This document shows positions 10,475-21,669 of a stretch of DNA of 64,000 bases, piece by piece. The notes under the pieces are model-generated. The model ran no database searches. It worked only from the letters and a program-made list of their open reading frames with translations, and was not told the DNA's origin. Source of the DNA: Aedes albopictus (lineage: Eukaryota; Arthropoda; Insecta; Diptera; Culicidae); assembly GCF_035046485.1 (NCBI RefSeq), contig NC_085138.1, forward strand, positions 8,408,823 through 8,472,822, in the 5' to 3' direction. Both the position numbers and the translations under genes were made by a program. Numbering within the stretch: the stretch's first letter is position 1; every line of letters begins with the position of its first letter.

Positions 10475-11884
10475 ATAAACAAAAGACTATTGCTTTAATA
10501 ACAGCACTCCATACAAGCACAAATCGGGTCATTTTCTACTAAGCAACCCTCACAGTCCTTTTGAACATTGAGGAGCCTTATCATCTTTGGCTTCTCGGAA
10601 CAGCTCGATCAGTTCAGTTCTAATTACTGATTCAAATATCCTTCTATATAGACAACTTCATTTTCTTAAGAATTTCTTCCTTTCTACCATCTACTTTTCT
10701 TCGAGGGAGTCTACCAAAAGTTTACTTGTACGATGAACACTACGTATAAGCACAACTTCACCACGACGCTTAGCTTTCCCCGATTTGTACGCTCACGTTT
10801 CTTCCCGTCACTCCCTTGGTGAAGCAGTAGTCAGCGAAATTGGTAGAAGGAACCACTATAGAAAGACTCCAACTCGCCTCGAATGAGGTCTGCGACTTCG
10901 TATCAGTTCCTTCATCACTCTATAGATGGTTGAATGCGGAGCTCCGTTGTAGATCCCCTTACTCCTCCATGGCACTATGCACGGTGCAACAACACAATGT
11001 TTTCCTCAGAAAGAATCATTGATAGCGCATACTTGTCTAGGCCAGGTCGCAACTCAGCTGTCCCACATATCTACAATTACAACCCCCTTAATCCCTATCG
11101 ACCAATCAATGTGTTAGCTTCAGCCAGCACCAGCATTCTGTTTCTCTAAGCCAATGGATGAATCAACCAACTTCGAACCTCGGAAGACTAGATCGCATGT
11201 ACGCATACGAAAGATCAGCACGTAGGGCAGAATTCGGTTTCCTCTAACCGACCCACGGCTCTCAGTTTCCATTGTGTCTCTCACAGTCTGCAGCTCGCGA
11301 TCATTCTTATAGGAAGTAGTCAACTTCCATAACTTTAGATGTGTCATTCACAGCAGCTTCCACTCTCTATTCCCTTCATTCCCGACAATGCAGCCAACGC
11401 TGGAGAAACACCTACATCTGAAACCTCCTGTCAAGCAGAAAATCTTTGATGATTAACGAGCATAAATTTGAACGTCTGTGGCTTGAGCCATTCAGCTGAT
11501 CTCTGTGACAAAAACCTCAATTAGCAATTAAAGCTGAATGCATGCCTGCATTGAAGGTTTTTCTTCTCAACAAAAACGGTGTGTCAATAGTAACACAACA
11601 ACCTCAATTCTCCAAACGATTACATGGCATGAGATAGTTGAATTGTTTGAATTCATCTGCGCCAGAACTGCAGTGAGCCCTACCTGCGAAGACACAGCAA
11701 ATCTGTGATCTAAAACACAAGCCTCCTCAAAAATGTGTTGCGGTAGAAATTGGAAGCAGTTTTTTTTATTCAACACGGGCACGTTTTATACTTCCAGTGA
11801 GCTATTCGCTCGTTGAAGGAAGCACGACACTAGACAACGGACTAGTATGCAACGTTCAGTGACACAACCGAAAACTTTTCCTGA

Positions 11885-11975
11885 CAGCTGTGGCGGGAAT
11901 CGAACCCGCGCTCCTCAGCACTATGCGACCAAGTGCTTGGTGACACTAGCCGCACGATCACGAAGCCACGAAGTT
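11885..11975 (-). repeat. tRNA-derived SINE head
   Basis: The minus strand holds a B-box-like GGGTTCGATTCCCGC (about 11893-11907) inside a 5 bp stem (GGCGGG/CCCGCC-type), with a tRNA-like left part including GTGGCTTCGTGATCG about 60 bp upstream. Its 3' part probably runs down to the A run near 11761-11768. No acceptor stem forms, so it is not a tRNA gene. It lies inside the LARD-like element. Confidence 0.55.
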
Positions 11976-13392
11976 TGAAATCTGTGATCGGCCTCGCAGA
12001 GGGCGAACCTGGTTGCCAAAGTATGTTATAAAACCAGAAATATACCAAAAAAGTCCAAGAAAACTGCGAAGTTCCACCTTATTCCTCTGTGATTGCCAGA
12101 TAAAATCCTATCATATTCCACTCAAGACGATCAGCGCGCTTTATACTTTCAAGTATTTCGTTCTTTTATCGCATCTCTTCACTGTGTTCTCAAAAGACCG
12201 CAGCCTACACCGAATAGCAGGCAAGTGCAGCGATACAGATCCAAATCCGTCACGAAACCGGTGGTATCCTGACCTCAATTTCGAAACCCTCCTCCTCCAC
12301 CTGAAGAAACGTCTATTCCACATCCAACGGACAAAACACTTCGCACTTTCAAAACCTAATAATGACCAAAGAAAGATTCTACCCCTGACTTGCTTAGTTT
12401 ACTCGCAGCGCTCTCATCTATCCACAATCTTATTGCCTCGTCTTTCACCGTAAGTACTTGGGGTGATACTCGGGAGCTCGGGTTTATAAGCAGTCCGATG
12501 TTTCGTGGACAATTCTCGACCAAGAACAGTATTCGAACACAGGTGGAGTGGCAAAACGGTCGGGAACAGGATGATTAACAAGCAACATCAGCGGCATTCA
12601 AATCCCTGACTATTGACTACATTCTCTGCATCAAAGATTATTTCCTAGATCCCCCAACCACTAGCGAGCGTACTAGTATTGTTTTTCGAAAAGTGAGGTT
12701 ACAACAGACTAGACATCGCTAGCGACAAAGCTGAGAAATGGTGTTCCACATGGTTGACATTCTTCCCAAAAGACCTTGGCAAATTAACATGTAAAATTTT
12801 CAGTTTCTAGCTGTTTTTCAACCAAGTAATGATTATTGACCTCCTTCGAATAACAAACGTTGACATAATTCCAGATCCCTCGATGTGCCAATAACCGCGC
12901 CGAACACCGTATCATTTTACCGCTTTGTATCGTCACCTCTCTCGATTTTGAATCCAACTTCGCCGCCACAGGTTTTACATTGTGTCTTTATATGTGGAAC
13001 AAACATTCATGAACATTTCGATCCTTTTTTCTCGTTGACAGCTTTTGAGCTTTCCGACCGAACCCTTACTAACGGTCCATAGAAACCAACCAATCGAAGG
13101 TACTCCTATTTCAGAAGGAATGCTATGAGAAAATCTAAGCTGCGACAGATTGTTGGGTCAAAATTCAGCTGAACAACATGATCATCTGTTGACAAACCAG
13201 CGTCCTAAGAAACGAAAAACACATGGCACAAATCTCACAAATGGAGGAGAACGTGCCTCTAGAGTTGGCCTCCTGGGACCTGATATAACCCGTTATACAT
13301 AAGCATGAGTATGACACCAACTTTAGAAACACCTTTCCGAACTGATATATCATGTAAATGTGATACCGTCATGGAAGAACATCTATCAATCA

Positions 13393-14454
13393 GTGAATTT
13401 AATCACATTTTGGTTTCCTCACTTACGCATTTCTTCGTACTCGTTTGTTATCTCTGTTTGAGTGAATCAAATCACCTTTCACAAATCATCAGTGAATTTA
13501 ATCACTTTATTTTCTTTTCTTATATGCATCAGTGAATTCAATCACATTTCTTTGTATACGCCATGTGAATTAAATCACTACACATCCTACATCCAATATA
13601 TGTTGACCATTCACGATCAGGAGGAAATAGCTGTACAACACCGTTCAGTAAAGAACAATCGACTGCCTATAACCCGAATTAAGGAATACAAGGTATCACA
13701 TAGGAGAAACATTCCACTTAATAACATCCAAAGCGTATTCCACAAATACCAATTGTATATTAACTTCAAATATTGAAACACCTAGATAATAATCGACAGC
13801 CATCTTTCCCAACAAAAACGTGATTTTGCAATAATTGAGGTATTTTTCTTCTCGATGACTCAGCGTTTGAATAGTACCAAAATAATCGTTTTCAAAACCA
13901 GGAGAACTGACCAGAACCTTGTTTTGGAATGATATCAAACGTTGGTCTGCTGACTTTTTTCGATTTTTTTTCCAAGCGTGTAAATACCTGTGTAGAGTTA
14001 TTGAATCACCATCTAGCTTAAAAAAAACGACCACACCGAAATTACCTATTAAATGAATTTTAAGATCATTAGGGTTTTTTTTCAACGTGTAACTATCGAT
14101 ATGCAAGGCAAATATGTTGCAATTATCAAAAGTAAAATATGTTTATAATCTCCCATATTAAAAATGGCATCAGCACGAATAATTCAGACTGTAATAGAAA
14201 ATATAGAACAAAGGCAGCAACCAATTCTCAAGTACCTAAAATACACCTCGCCATACACATTTGCGAGCATGTGCAGAAAGCTTCAGCTAAGCAACGCAGC
14301 GCAGTTTTCATAGAGCGAAGAATAGCACAACATCAGCCGTACAAGAAGCCGCGTACAAACACACTCACTGCCTACCGTCAACTTCTGCGTAATCAAGGTC
14401 AACGCGCATTGCCCTACATAGTCGCATCTCTTCTCTCATAGTGAATTGAATCAC
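13393..14454. repeat. six dispersed GTGAATTNAATCAC near-palindromes
   Basis: The 14 bp motif occurs at 13393, 13462 (gtgaatcaaatcac), 13492, 13532, 13565 and 14441, five of them within 190 bp. The sixth and seventh bases vary while the GTGA...TCAC arms are kept. They lie in the interior of the non-coding LTR element. Possible protein-binding sites or RNA hairpins; function unknown. Confidence 0.8.
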
Positions 14455-15369
14455 GTTCCATCTAGCATCTTTCGTTCTATTCAATTTGCATCCCGAACGT
14501 CCAACCAACTATGTAGTTGAACAACACGTCCGTCCAGAGAATTCAAATTCTCACACGAAAGAAAATCTCTCACTCTCTATTACAACCATCCACTGAGCAG
14601 CAATACAAGCTGCCACTGTTACTAGTGCACGCCTAGCGCCGCATACATATACGCACCACAGGTGATGCGCGAGCCGAACGCACATTGCTATTCCCACGTG
14701 GCTGGCAGTGTGGACGCCTACGCGTGAATATGTGAGCTTATCGCGTTTCAACAGTAGGTACACGGCTGCTGTTCACTAACACTACCTGGGTTGACGATTG
14801 AAGAAAAGAACGCCTTCTTTCGTGCAGCATGAATGATGCTATCTTTTTAGCCTCGTTCTTAATCAAATGATGGGTTGGTACATACCTTAAAACCGCACAT
14901 GGCATTTAAACTCGATGTGCCTGAACCAGCTCACCAGAAACATCCCGCAATGCAACAGGCAAGGATTGCCCGAAGCAGCCACTCCATAATTCTTCCTGCA
15001 TTTAATCACAAATTTAATAACCCCACCTCACTGAGTATGCTGCTTCAATAATCATTATTTTTTTTTTTACTTCACAGGGCTCACACTCTTGCTTTTCTTT
15101 CATTTTCAATTTTTTTTCACTGTTGATCACTTAGGTTGCCGAAAATTTCCCCAACACTTTGCTTCTTTTTTTTTCAATATGGCGTACCATGAGCGTGGCC
15201 GGATTCACTTTCTTCTCTGATATTTATTTCCTAATATCACTTTCATTATTTTTTTCAATTATGTGACCGGAAAAATTATCTCCAATATTATTTTCGTCAC
15301 TGGTTTCCACATCCAAACCATGTTTCACTTGAAATATTTTTTTTTATTTTTTTTTATTTTTTTTTTCAC

Positions 15370-15380
15370 CCTCGTCGCCA
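15370..15380 (-). promoter_or_regulatory. primer-binding site (tRNA-Ser type)
   Basis: On the minus strand TGGCGACGAGG follows the 5' LTR after a 3 nt spacer. This complements the 3' end (CCTCGTCGCCA) of serine tRNA with anticodon GCT as I know it from animals. Confidence 0.8.
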
Positions 15381-15383
15381 ACT

Positions 15384-15546
15384 TGTGGTACCGAGATCCG
15401 GAGCACACGCGTCTAAGTAATAGAATGAATGAATGTGTCCGCGCTGCGGTTAGTCAAACCATCAGTAACAGCAAAGTGCCACCAATACACTATCGATACA
15501 TACACGCGGATGCGGGACATACTATCAGCTTGCGCTGTCTACCACA
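15384..15546 (-). repeat. LTR (5' LTR in element orientation)
   Basis: 163 bp, identical to 10301-10463, followed by duplication acgtg (15547-15551). Confidence 0.95.
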
Positions 15547-16949
15547 ACGTGTAAGACGGATTTTTGACGCCGGAACGTCGCGACTTGACTAAATTCGACA
15601 GAAATGGTTCACTACTTGACTAGGTTGACATCGTGACAGGTTATATACGTTGACGTTTTCAATGTAGTTGGCATTATAAAAATAAGTTTGCTAAGAGCAA
15701 CATTAACGGCAGCTACTATTCGAGCAACCCGCGCAGCGCTACCATTTTGACTTAACCACCCTTTTCCACACCGGTAGCAATCAAATTAGTCGCCCTGGTT
15801 CGTATCGGGAGGGCTGTCATATTTCCATAACATTTTTAGCAGCGCAACTGTTCCGCTACTATATTTGGTCACCCACCCATAGCGCTACTATTTTGCGAGC
15901 GCATCCAGCAGCGACCGGTAAAGTTTACTGCAATGATGGAGGGCTGCCAAACGGGCTATAGAAGCGCACCGTTAAAGGTGCTCTAGTTGAAGCGTTTATG
16001 TTAACATTCAAATTAACTGCTATTAGAAAATTATGAAGAAAATTATTATTTTAAAATGAGTTAATTTCTCATTTTTATAGATTCCGTTAGGGATTAGTAC
16101 ACCATAGTTGATGAATGATCTGTGTTAGTTTTAATTGCTAATACAATAACCAACTAACCGACCTTGCCTTACGACCTTACTTAGACGATATTATGACAAT
16201 AAAAGCAAAAGAGCAGGAGTTATGTTGCATTAAACAATGGTGTGATCAGAATTAAAACTTAATCTTGTTCTTTTGTCAGGATCTAGAAACATGGAAAACT
16301 TTAGTAATTTGAATGTAATATAAACTATGTTATGATACGGTGGACATAAGGATAATTCAGACTTCATAGGGATACAAGAGATGAACACAGAGGAGCAAAA
16401 GACGACTAGCGACGACATAAGATACATTAACTGTATATTAACATAAGGCTTTCGACTGATAAGTTTTCTGTCCACAACATCGAATGGAAGCTCAAAAAGA
16501 GAGTTATTTGAAGATGATTCCAGTGCTGTAGATGACCAACATCGGTTCATCATAACAAAATTGGTATTTAACTTGAAATAACTTTCAGAATGCACAATGT
16601 AACTTAAGATATTTTTTGATTATTGTTTGGAGATGATGTCAGAAAAACTAGTTGCCCATACCGGCTAAAAACGCTAGTTCTGATAATTGTCACTGAGTAG
16701 TCTTCAAAAGTATCAGAACATTACATTTTCAGAACTTCCACAAAATACGGGTGGGATGGGAACAGTAAGCGACACTGTATTTTTGAGAACTACTACGACC
16801 CAATACTAAATACTGCACACTTTGCTCAAGTTGACGACATCGTCTAGTCCATCGTGAGTATTGGTCATAGTAGGGGGAAAGTAGGGAAAGGGTCCAGGCT
16901 TTGCTATCAGCTGTCCTGCAGCTCCACCTGGCCACTCTTAAAAAAAAAA

Positions 16950-16998
16950 TAACTAAGTCAATTGATTATATTTCATTGTTTTCTTTTCTCCGACACAG
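16950..16998 (+). promoter_or_regulatory. branch site, polypyrimidine tract and acceptor before Rheb exon 2
   Basis: The second copy of the 20 bp duplication carries a branch-site-like aactaag about 42 nt before the acceptor. A T-rich tract (ttcattgttttcttttctcc) and acacag follow, ending at 16998. The insertion therefore left the splice signals intact by duplicating them. Confidence 0.7.
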
Positions 16999-17745
16999 GA
17001 AAGTCCTCGCTCAGTATTCAGTTCGTCGAAGGACAATTCGTTGATTCGTATGACCCGACCATTGAAAACAGTAAGTAAATGATTTTAGTAAATTTAAATG
17101 AAAAATAGTAGTTTCAAGCCTCTACTCATAAGGAAAATTAAAAAAAAAACTCTCTTTCCTCCGCAGCTTTCACAAAGATCACACGTGTCAACTCAACCGA
17201 CTACGAGGTGAAACTGGTCGACACCGCCGGTCAGGATGAGTACAGCATATTTCCCGCCCAGTACAGCATGGACTTCCACGGGTACGTGCTGGTGTATTCG
17301 ATCACCAGCCAAAAGTCGTTCGAAGTCATCCAGATCATCTACGAGAAGCTGCTGGACGTGATGGGAAAGGCTTAGTATGTTTGTTCGGGTAAACGTTATG
17401 AACAACAATGTGGTTGATGGATCGATTTTCGTACCATTTGTAGCGTTCCCGTGGTGTTGGTGGGAAACAAAACCGATTTGCATCAGGAACGAGCCGTCTC
17501 CACCGAGGAGGGTAAAAAGCTAGCGGAATGCTGGAAGGCGCAATTCCTAGAGACATCTGCCAAACAAAATGAGGTAGGGGGCTAACTCTTTCAGGGAAGG
17601 AATGTTAGTTCAGTTCCACTAATACGCCATCTTTCTTTCTTTTTCTCCCTTTCAGTCTGTAGCCGATATATTCCACCTGCTTTTGCAGCAGATCGAGCGC
17701 GATAACGGAAACACCGGCGAGAAGAGCAGCTGTACAATCTCCTGA
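16999..17745 (+). CDS. Rheb: Rheb GTPase, exons 2-5
   Basis: Ras-family GTPase that activates TORC1 on lysosomal membranes downstream of TSC1/TSC2. Coding exons are 16999-17070, 17167-17374, 17444-17573 and 17656-17745, each bounded by GT-AG. The product runs from the P-loop GKSS through switch I ([13 protein letters not shown]), G3 (DTAGQDEYS), G4 (NKTD) and G5 (ETSAK) to a CTIS CaaX box for farnesylation. The joined exons stay in frame and match Rheb closely along their length. The first exon, which should encode about 17 residues ending just before the GKSS lysine (codon G|GA split), is not visible in the window, so the gene is 5'-incomplete here. Intron 1 is at least several kb and filled by nested insertions. 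Confidence 0.95.
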
Positions 17746-18660
17746 ACAGCAGGTGAGCAAGCCATGCAAACCATCCCAGTACTTCTTCTCCCAAGCCCCA
17801 TCACAGTAGCTTGAATTATTTTCTCTATGGGGCGTTCGTTGATCGGTCACACAGACACACACATGCATAGGTAGATAGTAGGCTGGGTCATGGCCCCAGG
17901 AGGGAGATTCTTGGAAAAAGAGTACACTTTTGGGTTTATCGCCTCCAAGCAAACAAACTAAATTTAAAGCTAGGGCAACAATAGGCAATTGTGCAACAAG
18001 CAATGTTTTCTTATTGGTTCGAAAAGATTTTTTTCTTGTTTAGGTTTTATTTTATCCAATTGTGGAATTTTATCTGTTGAAAGATGTTATTAGTTGGCTC
18101 AAACTCACTAATCTATGGAAAGGAAAGGAGAAGAGATAACCCAAGCGTACAAGTCGTTTCACATCGTAGAAATTCAAAGTTTAATACACACATATGGAAC
18201 AACAATATCATTGTGAGAAAAGTATGGAATGGAGGATACGAAATGTTTTATTCGAATGTTTCGACAGGGCACAGTGGAGATGAGTTTTTTTTTTCGGGAA
18301 ATTAGGACTAACAATTGTGTAAAAAAATCTATTGAAAATATATTTTAAAAGAAATTTACCACCACACTAATCTAGTAGTTTATTAGGAATCGTTGGAGTA
18401 AACAATTAAGCGAAAATGAATGCAAGTGAAGTAAAAAAACAGTGCAGATGGGACTTGTCCTAAGCACCTTTGAGGGAATATACGAATCGGACTTTCATAG
18501 ATAGGGTTCACCAATAGATAAACGTAATTATATCTGCTGCGATATATTGACAAACGTACTACTACTACAGTTCTGAAAATGAGAGGAAAGACATCAACTT
18601 ATGCGAACTTAGGTGAGACAATGGTCGGCGAACTAGAAATAGGCGGCACTAATGAATTCG
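17746..18660 (+). other. Rheb 3' UTR and downstream flank
   Basis: No gene or recognisable repeat is seen. The 3' UTR must start at 17746, but I cannot fix a polyadenylation site. The AT content rises after about 18000. Confidence 0.4.
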
Positions 18661-18666
18661 GAAGTA

Positions 18667-18750
18667 CAGTAGACATTCGATAACTACAATTTGTTTAAGT
18701 TTCACCTTCTTAGCGAAATTTGTTCTACTGCAACAACATAAGTCACCCGT
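18667..18750 (+). repeat. degenerate end of the 258 bp TA MITE
   Basis: cagtagacattcgataacta followed by a diverged copy of the right-hand arm; the rest of the element is missing. Confidence 0.6.
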
Positions 18751-18888
18751 TTATAGGGTCCTAAAGCCCTACCTAGATTCTTGGTTTACACGACAAACGA
18801 TGGCCCAAGAATATATATTTACTCAATTTTCCGATGTTTTGAATGATTGTGGTTAAAAATATATATTTATTTTTCTATTTTTTTGGTA

Positions 18889-19146
18889 CAGTAGACGTTC
18901 GATAACTGCAACATGTTTACGTTTCACTTAGCGAACAAAATTCGATAACTGCAACGTCAGATAGACGTCAACAACACAGCTATTGACGTTAAATGAACGC
19001 AAAATTCATTCGACTGTTCATTTGGGCTAACTTGGCGCACCGTTTTGACGGATAGCGGTGCGATTACTGCAAATTTGTTGCACTTATCGGACTTGCAGTT
19101 AAAAAGCATTGCAGTCAAACCGTTTGCACCGATCGAACGTCTACTG
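18889..19146 (+). mobile_element. 258 bp TA-flanked MITE, copy 1
   Basis: It starts cagtagacgttcgataact and ends atcgaacgtctactg between TA dinucleotides. The inverted terminal 13 bp (CAGTAGACGTTCG) and TA duplication are of Tc1/mariner type. Non-coding. Confidence 0.85.
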
Positions 19147-19192
19147 TACTCAATTTTCCGATGTTTTGATTGATTGTGGTTTAAAATATATA

Positions 19193-19450
19193 CAGTAGAC
19201 GTTCGGTCGGTGCAAGTGGTTTAACTGCAATGCTTTTTAACTGCCAGTCCGGTAAGTGCAACAAATTTGCAGTTATCGCACCGCTATCCATCAAAACGGT
19301 GCGCCATGTCAGCCCAAATGAACAGTCGAATGAATTTTACGTTCATTTAACGTCAATTGATGGGTTGTTGACGCCTGTCTGACATTGCATTTATAGAATT
19401 TTGTTCGCTAAGGGAAATGTAAACATGTTGCAGTTATCGAACGTCTACTA
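19193..19450 (-). mobile_element. 258 bp TA-flanked MITE, copy 2 (opposite orientation)
   Basis: Same family as copy 1, inverted, with the last bases changed to ctacta. The 43 bp before it (19149-19191) repeat the sequence upstream of copy 1 (about 18820-18868), so part of the flank was duplicated along with the element. Confidence 0.8.
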
Positions 19451-19520
19451 TAGCTGTAAGTTTGTTGCATTTGGCGCCTTGCAGTTAAAAAGCATTGGGG
19501 ACTACGAATGTCATGATTTA

Positions 19521-19761
19521 CAGTAGACGCTCGATAACTGCAACATGTTTACGTGTCACTTAGCGAACAAAATTCGATAACTGCAACGTCAAACAGGCGT
19601 CAACAACCCATCAATTGACGTTAAATGAACGCAAAATTCATTCGATCGTTCATTTGGGCTAACTTGGCGCACCATTTTGACGGATAGCGGTGTGATAACT
19701 GCAAATTTGTTGCACTTACCGGACTTGCAGTTAAACCGTTTGCACCGACCGAACGTCTACT
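19521..19761 (+). mobile_element. 258 bp TA-flanked MITE, copy 3 (internally shortened)
   Basis: The terminal cagtagacg and cgaacgtctact are kept. About 17 bp near the right end (the AAAAAGCATTGCAGT stretch of other copies) are missing. Confidence 0.8.
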
Positions 19762-19816
19762 ATATCTAGCAATGGGTTTAGTCTTGATTATATTTTATGC
19801 GCTCCGGAATGATGTA

Positions 19817-20074
19817 CAGTAGACGTTCGATAACTGCAACATGTTTACGTTTTACTAAGCGAACAAAATTCGATAATTGCAACGTCAGATAGGCGTCAAA
19901 AACCCATCATTTGACGTTAAATGAACGTAAAATACATTCGATTGTTCATTTGGGCTAACTTGGCGCACCATTTTGACGGATATCGGTGCGATAACTGCAA
20001 ATTTGTTTCACTTACCGGACTTGCAGTTAAAAAGCATTGCAGTAAAACCGTTTTCACCGACCGAACGTCTACTG
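19817..20074 (+). mobile_element. 258 bp TA-flanked MITE, copy 4
   Basis: Full-length copy with intact 13 bp ends and TA on each side. Confidence 0.85.
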
Positions 20075-20682
20075 TACTACACAACCGGTTACCAATGGTT
20101 TCTACATCGTTATCGCAAATCAAGCGAGAGTTGTTGCGAGACTTCCTATAATTATACTAACTGTTCAATAAATTAACGAATTTTGTTCTCTAATGTGACA
20201 CGTTATCGTAGTGAAGACAACTCAAGTGCTCTACTTATGTTCGCCGACTAAGAATCGCCACTGTAAACTGGGACATTGACTATCTAGCATAATATATTAG
20301 ACAAAGTACGCGAAACTACAAAAAAATGGAACGTTAATTCAACGTCGTTCAACAATGAGATTAAGCGACAAGATGCGCACAAGCGCGACAGGACATACCA
20401 AATCACATAAAAAAACTACATATTACCATATTACGGAAGCTTAATTTTTTCAGGTGGGTATTACACCTACAACTAACTACACCCTTATAAAACTATGTCA
20501 GTGTACGTCTTCTATTTTGTCCCGCAAAGATCTATATATTTTTGTTCGTTCAAAGCCAGTGACAAGGAAATAAATCTGTAGTAGTTGTGTAGTGGATACA
20601 TACTAGACTAGTTAGCACTAGGATTAGAGGCACTGCGGCAGTAGTACGCATATGTAGACGACTAAAAAAATATAGTAAAAAT

Positions 20683-21134
20683 TAGTGATGTACCGAATAG
20701 TACTATTCGGCCTTCGGCCGAATACCGAATAATTCAAATTTTATTATTCGGCAAAACGAATATTCGGCCGTATATTCGGCCGAATAATCGGTCAGATATT
20801 CGGCCGATTTTCTTGTTAAAAATCTCGTGAAGTTATTGTAAAGGGCATCTTTGTTTTCAAGAAAGTAGAATTTGGAAGCCAGCATCTTCAGAAAAGTTTT
20901 AACATCACAGAAAAAGTAACTTTTTGCAAATAAAATGCTCCAAAAATCCACTTCACAATTAACTTAATTCTTGATTTAGTGTGTTGTTGCTATGTTTAGT
21001 CATTATTCGGCCTATTCGGTATATTCGGCCGAATAATACATTTAATATTCGGCTAAACGAATATTCGGCAAAATCTAAAATAAGCTGATATTCGGCCCGA
21101 ATATTCGGCCGGCCGAATATTCGGTACATCACTA
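20683..21134. mobile_element. hAT-type MITE
   Basis: 452 bp bounded by inverted TAGTGATGTACCGAATA and TATTCGGTACATCACTA, with an exact 8 bp duplication gtaaaaat (20675-20682 and 21135-21142), the signature of hAT transposition. Both halves contain many attcggcc-type repeats. No transposase is encoded. Confidence 0.9.
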
Positions 21135-21379
21135 GTAAAAATAAAGCGGAATTATTTATAAGTTTAAAGCTATTTTTTCTTGGTTTTTTATATATCACAT
21201 CCTAGATGAGGTTCTACATTTCGAGGCATAAGGTACAGTCTAAAAGCTGTAGTTTCATGTATCTTTAACAAACATTAGTTTAGCAGAACAATATGTTACT
21301 TACAATCCATATACATATGGCTTTCAGCGGTTATTGCTATTGACGATCAAATGTGAGGTTAGGTAACGAAAGGTCAATA

Positions 21380-21666
21380 TAGTAGACGTTCGCTCGGTGC
21401 AAACGGTTTAACTGCAATGCTTTTTAACTGCAAGTCCGCTAAGTGCATCAGTTTTGCAGTTGTCGCACCGCTATCTGTCAAAATCGAAACGTCAACAGTG
21501 TTGCGATGTTTTTCAGATGCACTACAGCTGCATTGCGATGTTTTTGAGTGCATTCTAGCTGCGTCCAACAGCAATTGACAACTGTTTGACGGCTGTCAGT
21601 CGTTGCAGTTAGCGAATTTCATTCGGTAACTGAAACGTAAACATGTTGCACTTATCGAACGTCTAC
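21380..21666 (-). mobile_element. TA MITE, diverged longer copy
   Basis: It begins agtagacgttcgctcggtgc and ends ttatcgaacgtctactg next to TA. It is about 287 bp because the middle carries a small internal repeat (ttgcgatgttttt twice, about 21500-21545). Confidence 0.75.
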
Positions 21667-21669
21667 TGT

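Larger units (their letters stand above)
10301..15546 (-). mobile_element. large non-coding LTR retrotransposon (LARD-like)
   Basis: 5246 bp with identical 163 bp LTRs and an exact 5 bp duplication acgtg (10296-10300 and 15547-15551). The LTRs begin TGTGGTA and end TACCACA. The orientation is minus: next to the right-hand LTR is a primer-binding site (TGGCGACGAGG on the minus strand) and next to the left-hand LTR a polypurine tract (AAGAGGGGGGA). The 4.9 kb interior has no gag, protease, RT or integrase in any frame that I can recognise, only short open frames. It therefore needs proteins in trans. The LTR identity implies a very recent insertion. Confidence 0.93.
9573..16949 (+). mobile_element. 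A-tailed insertion of unknown family in Rheb intron 1
   Basis: A 7.4 kb insertion bounded by exact 20 bp duplications, with a 10-base A run (16940-16949) at its 3' end, the hallmark of target-primed (LINE-mediated) retrotransposition. Removing the nested LTR element (10301-15546 and one 5 bp duplication) leaves about 2.1 kb. I see no ORF2-like protein, tRNA head or other known feature in it. It may be a non-coding retrocopy of a transcript or a non-autonomous LINE derivative. The strand is inferred from the A tail. Confidence 0.75.

Noticed and set aside
12013..12453. 146-codon open frame
   Set aside because: No domain and no splice context; inside the non-coding LTR element.
13696..14106. 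136-codon minus-strand frame in the LARD-like element
   Set aside because: In the element sense strand, but I see no gag/pol motif and it overlaps the palindrome region; too weak for a gene call.
16230..16595. 121-codon minus-strand frame
   Set aside because: AT-rich, no domain; lies in the A-tailed insertion.
20703..21198. two minus-strand frames of about 80 codons
   Set aside because: They are translations of the ATTCGGCC words of the hAT MITE and its flank.
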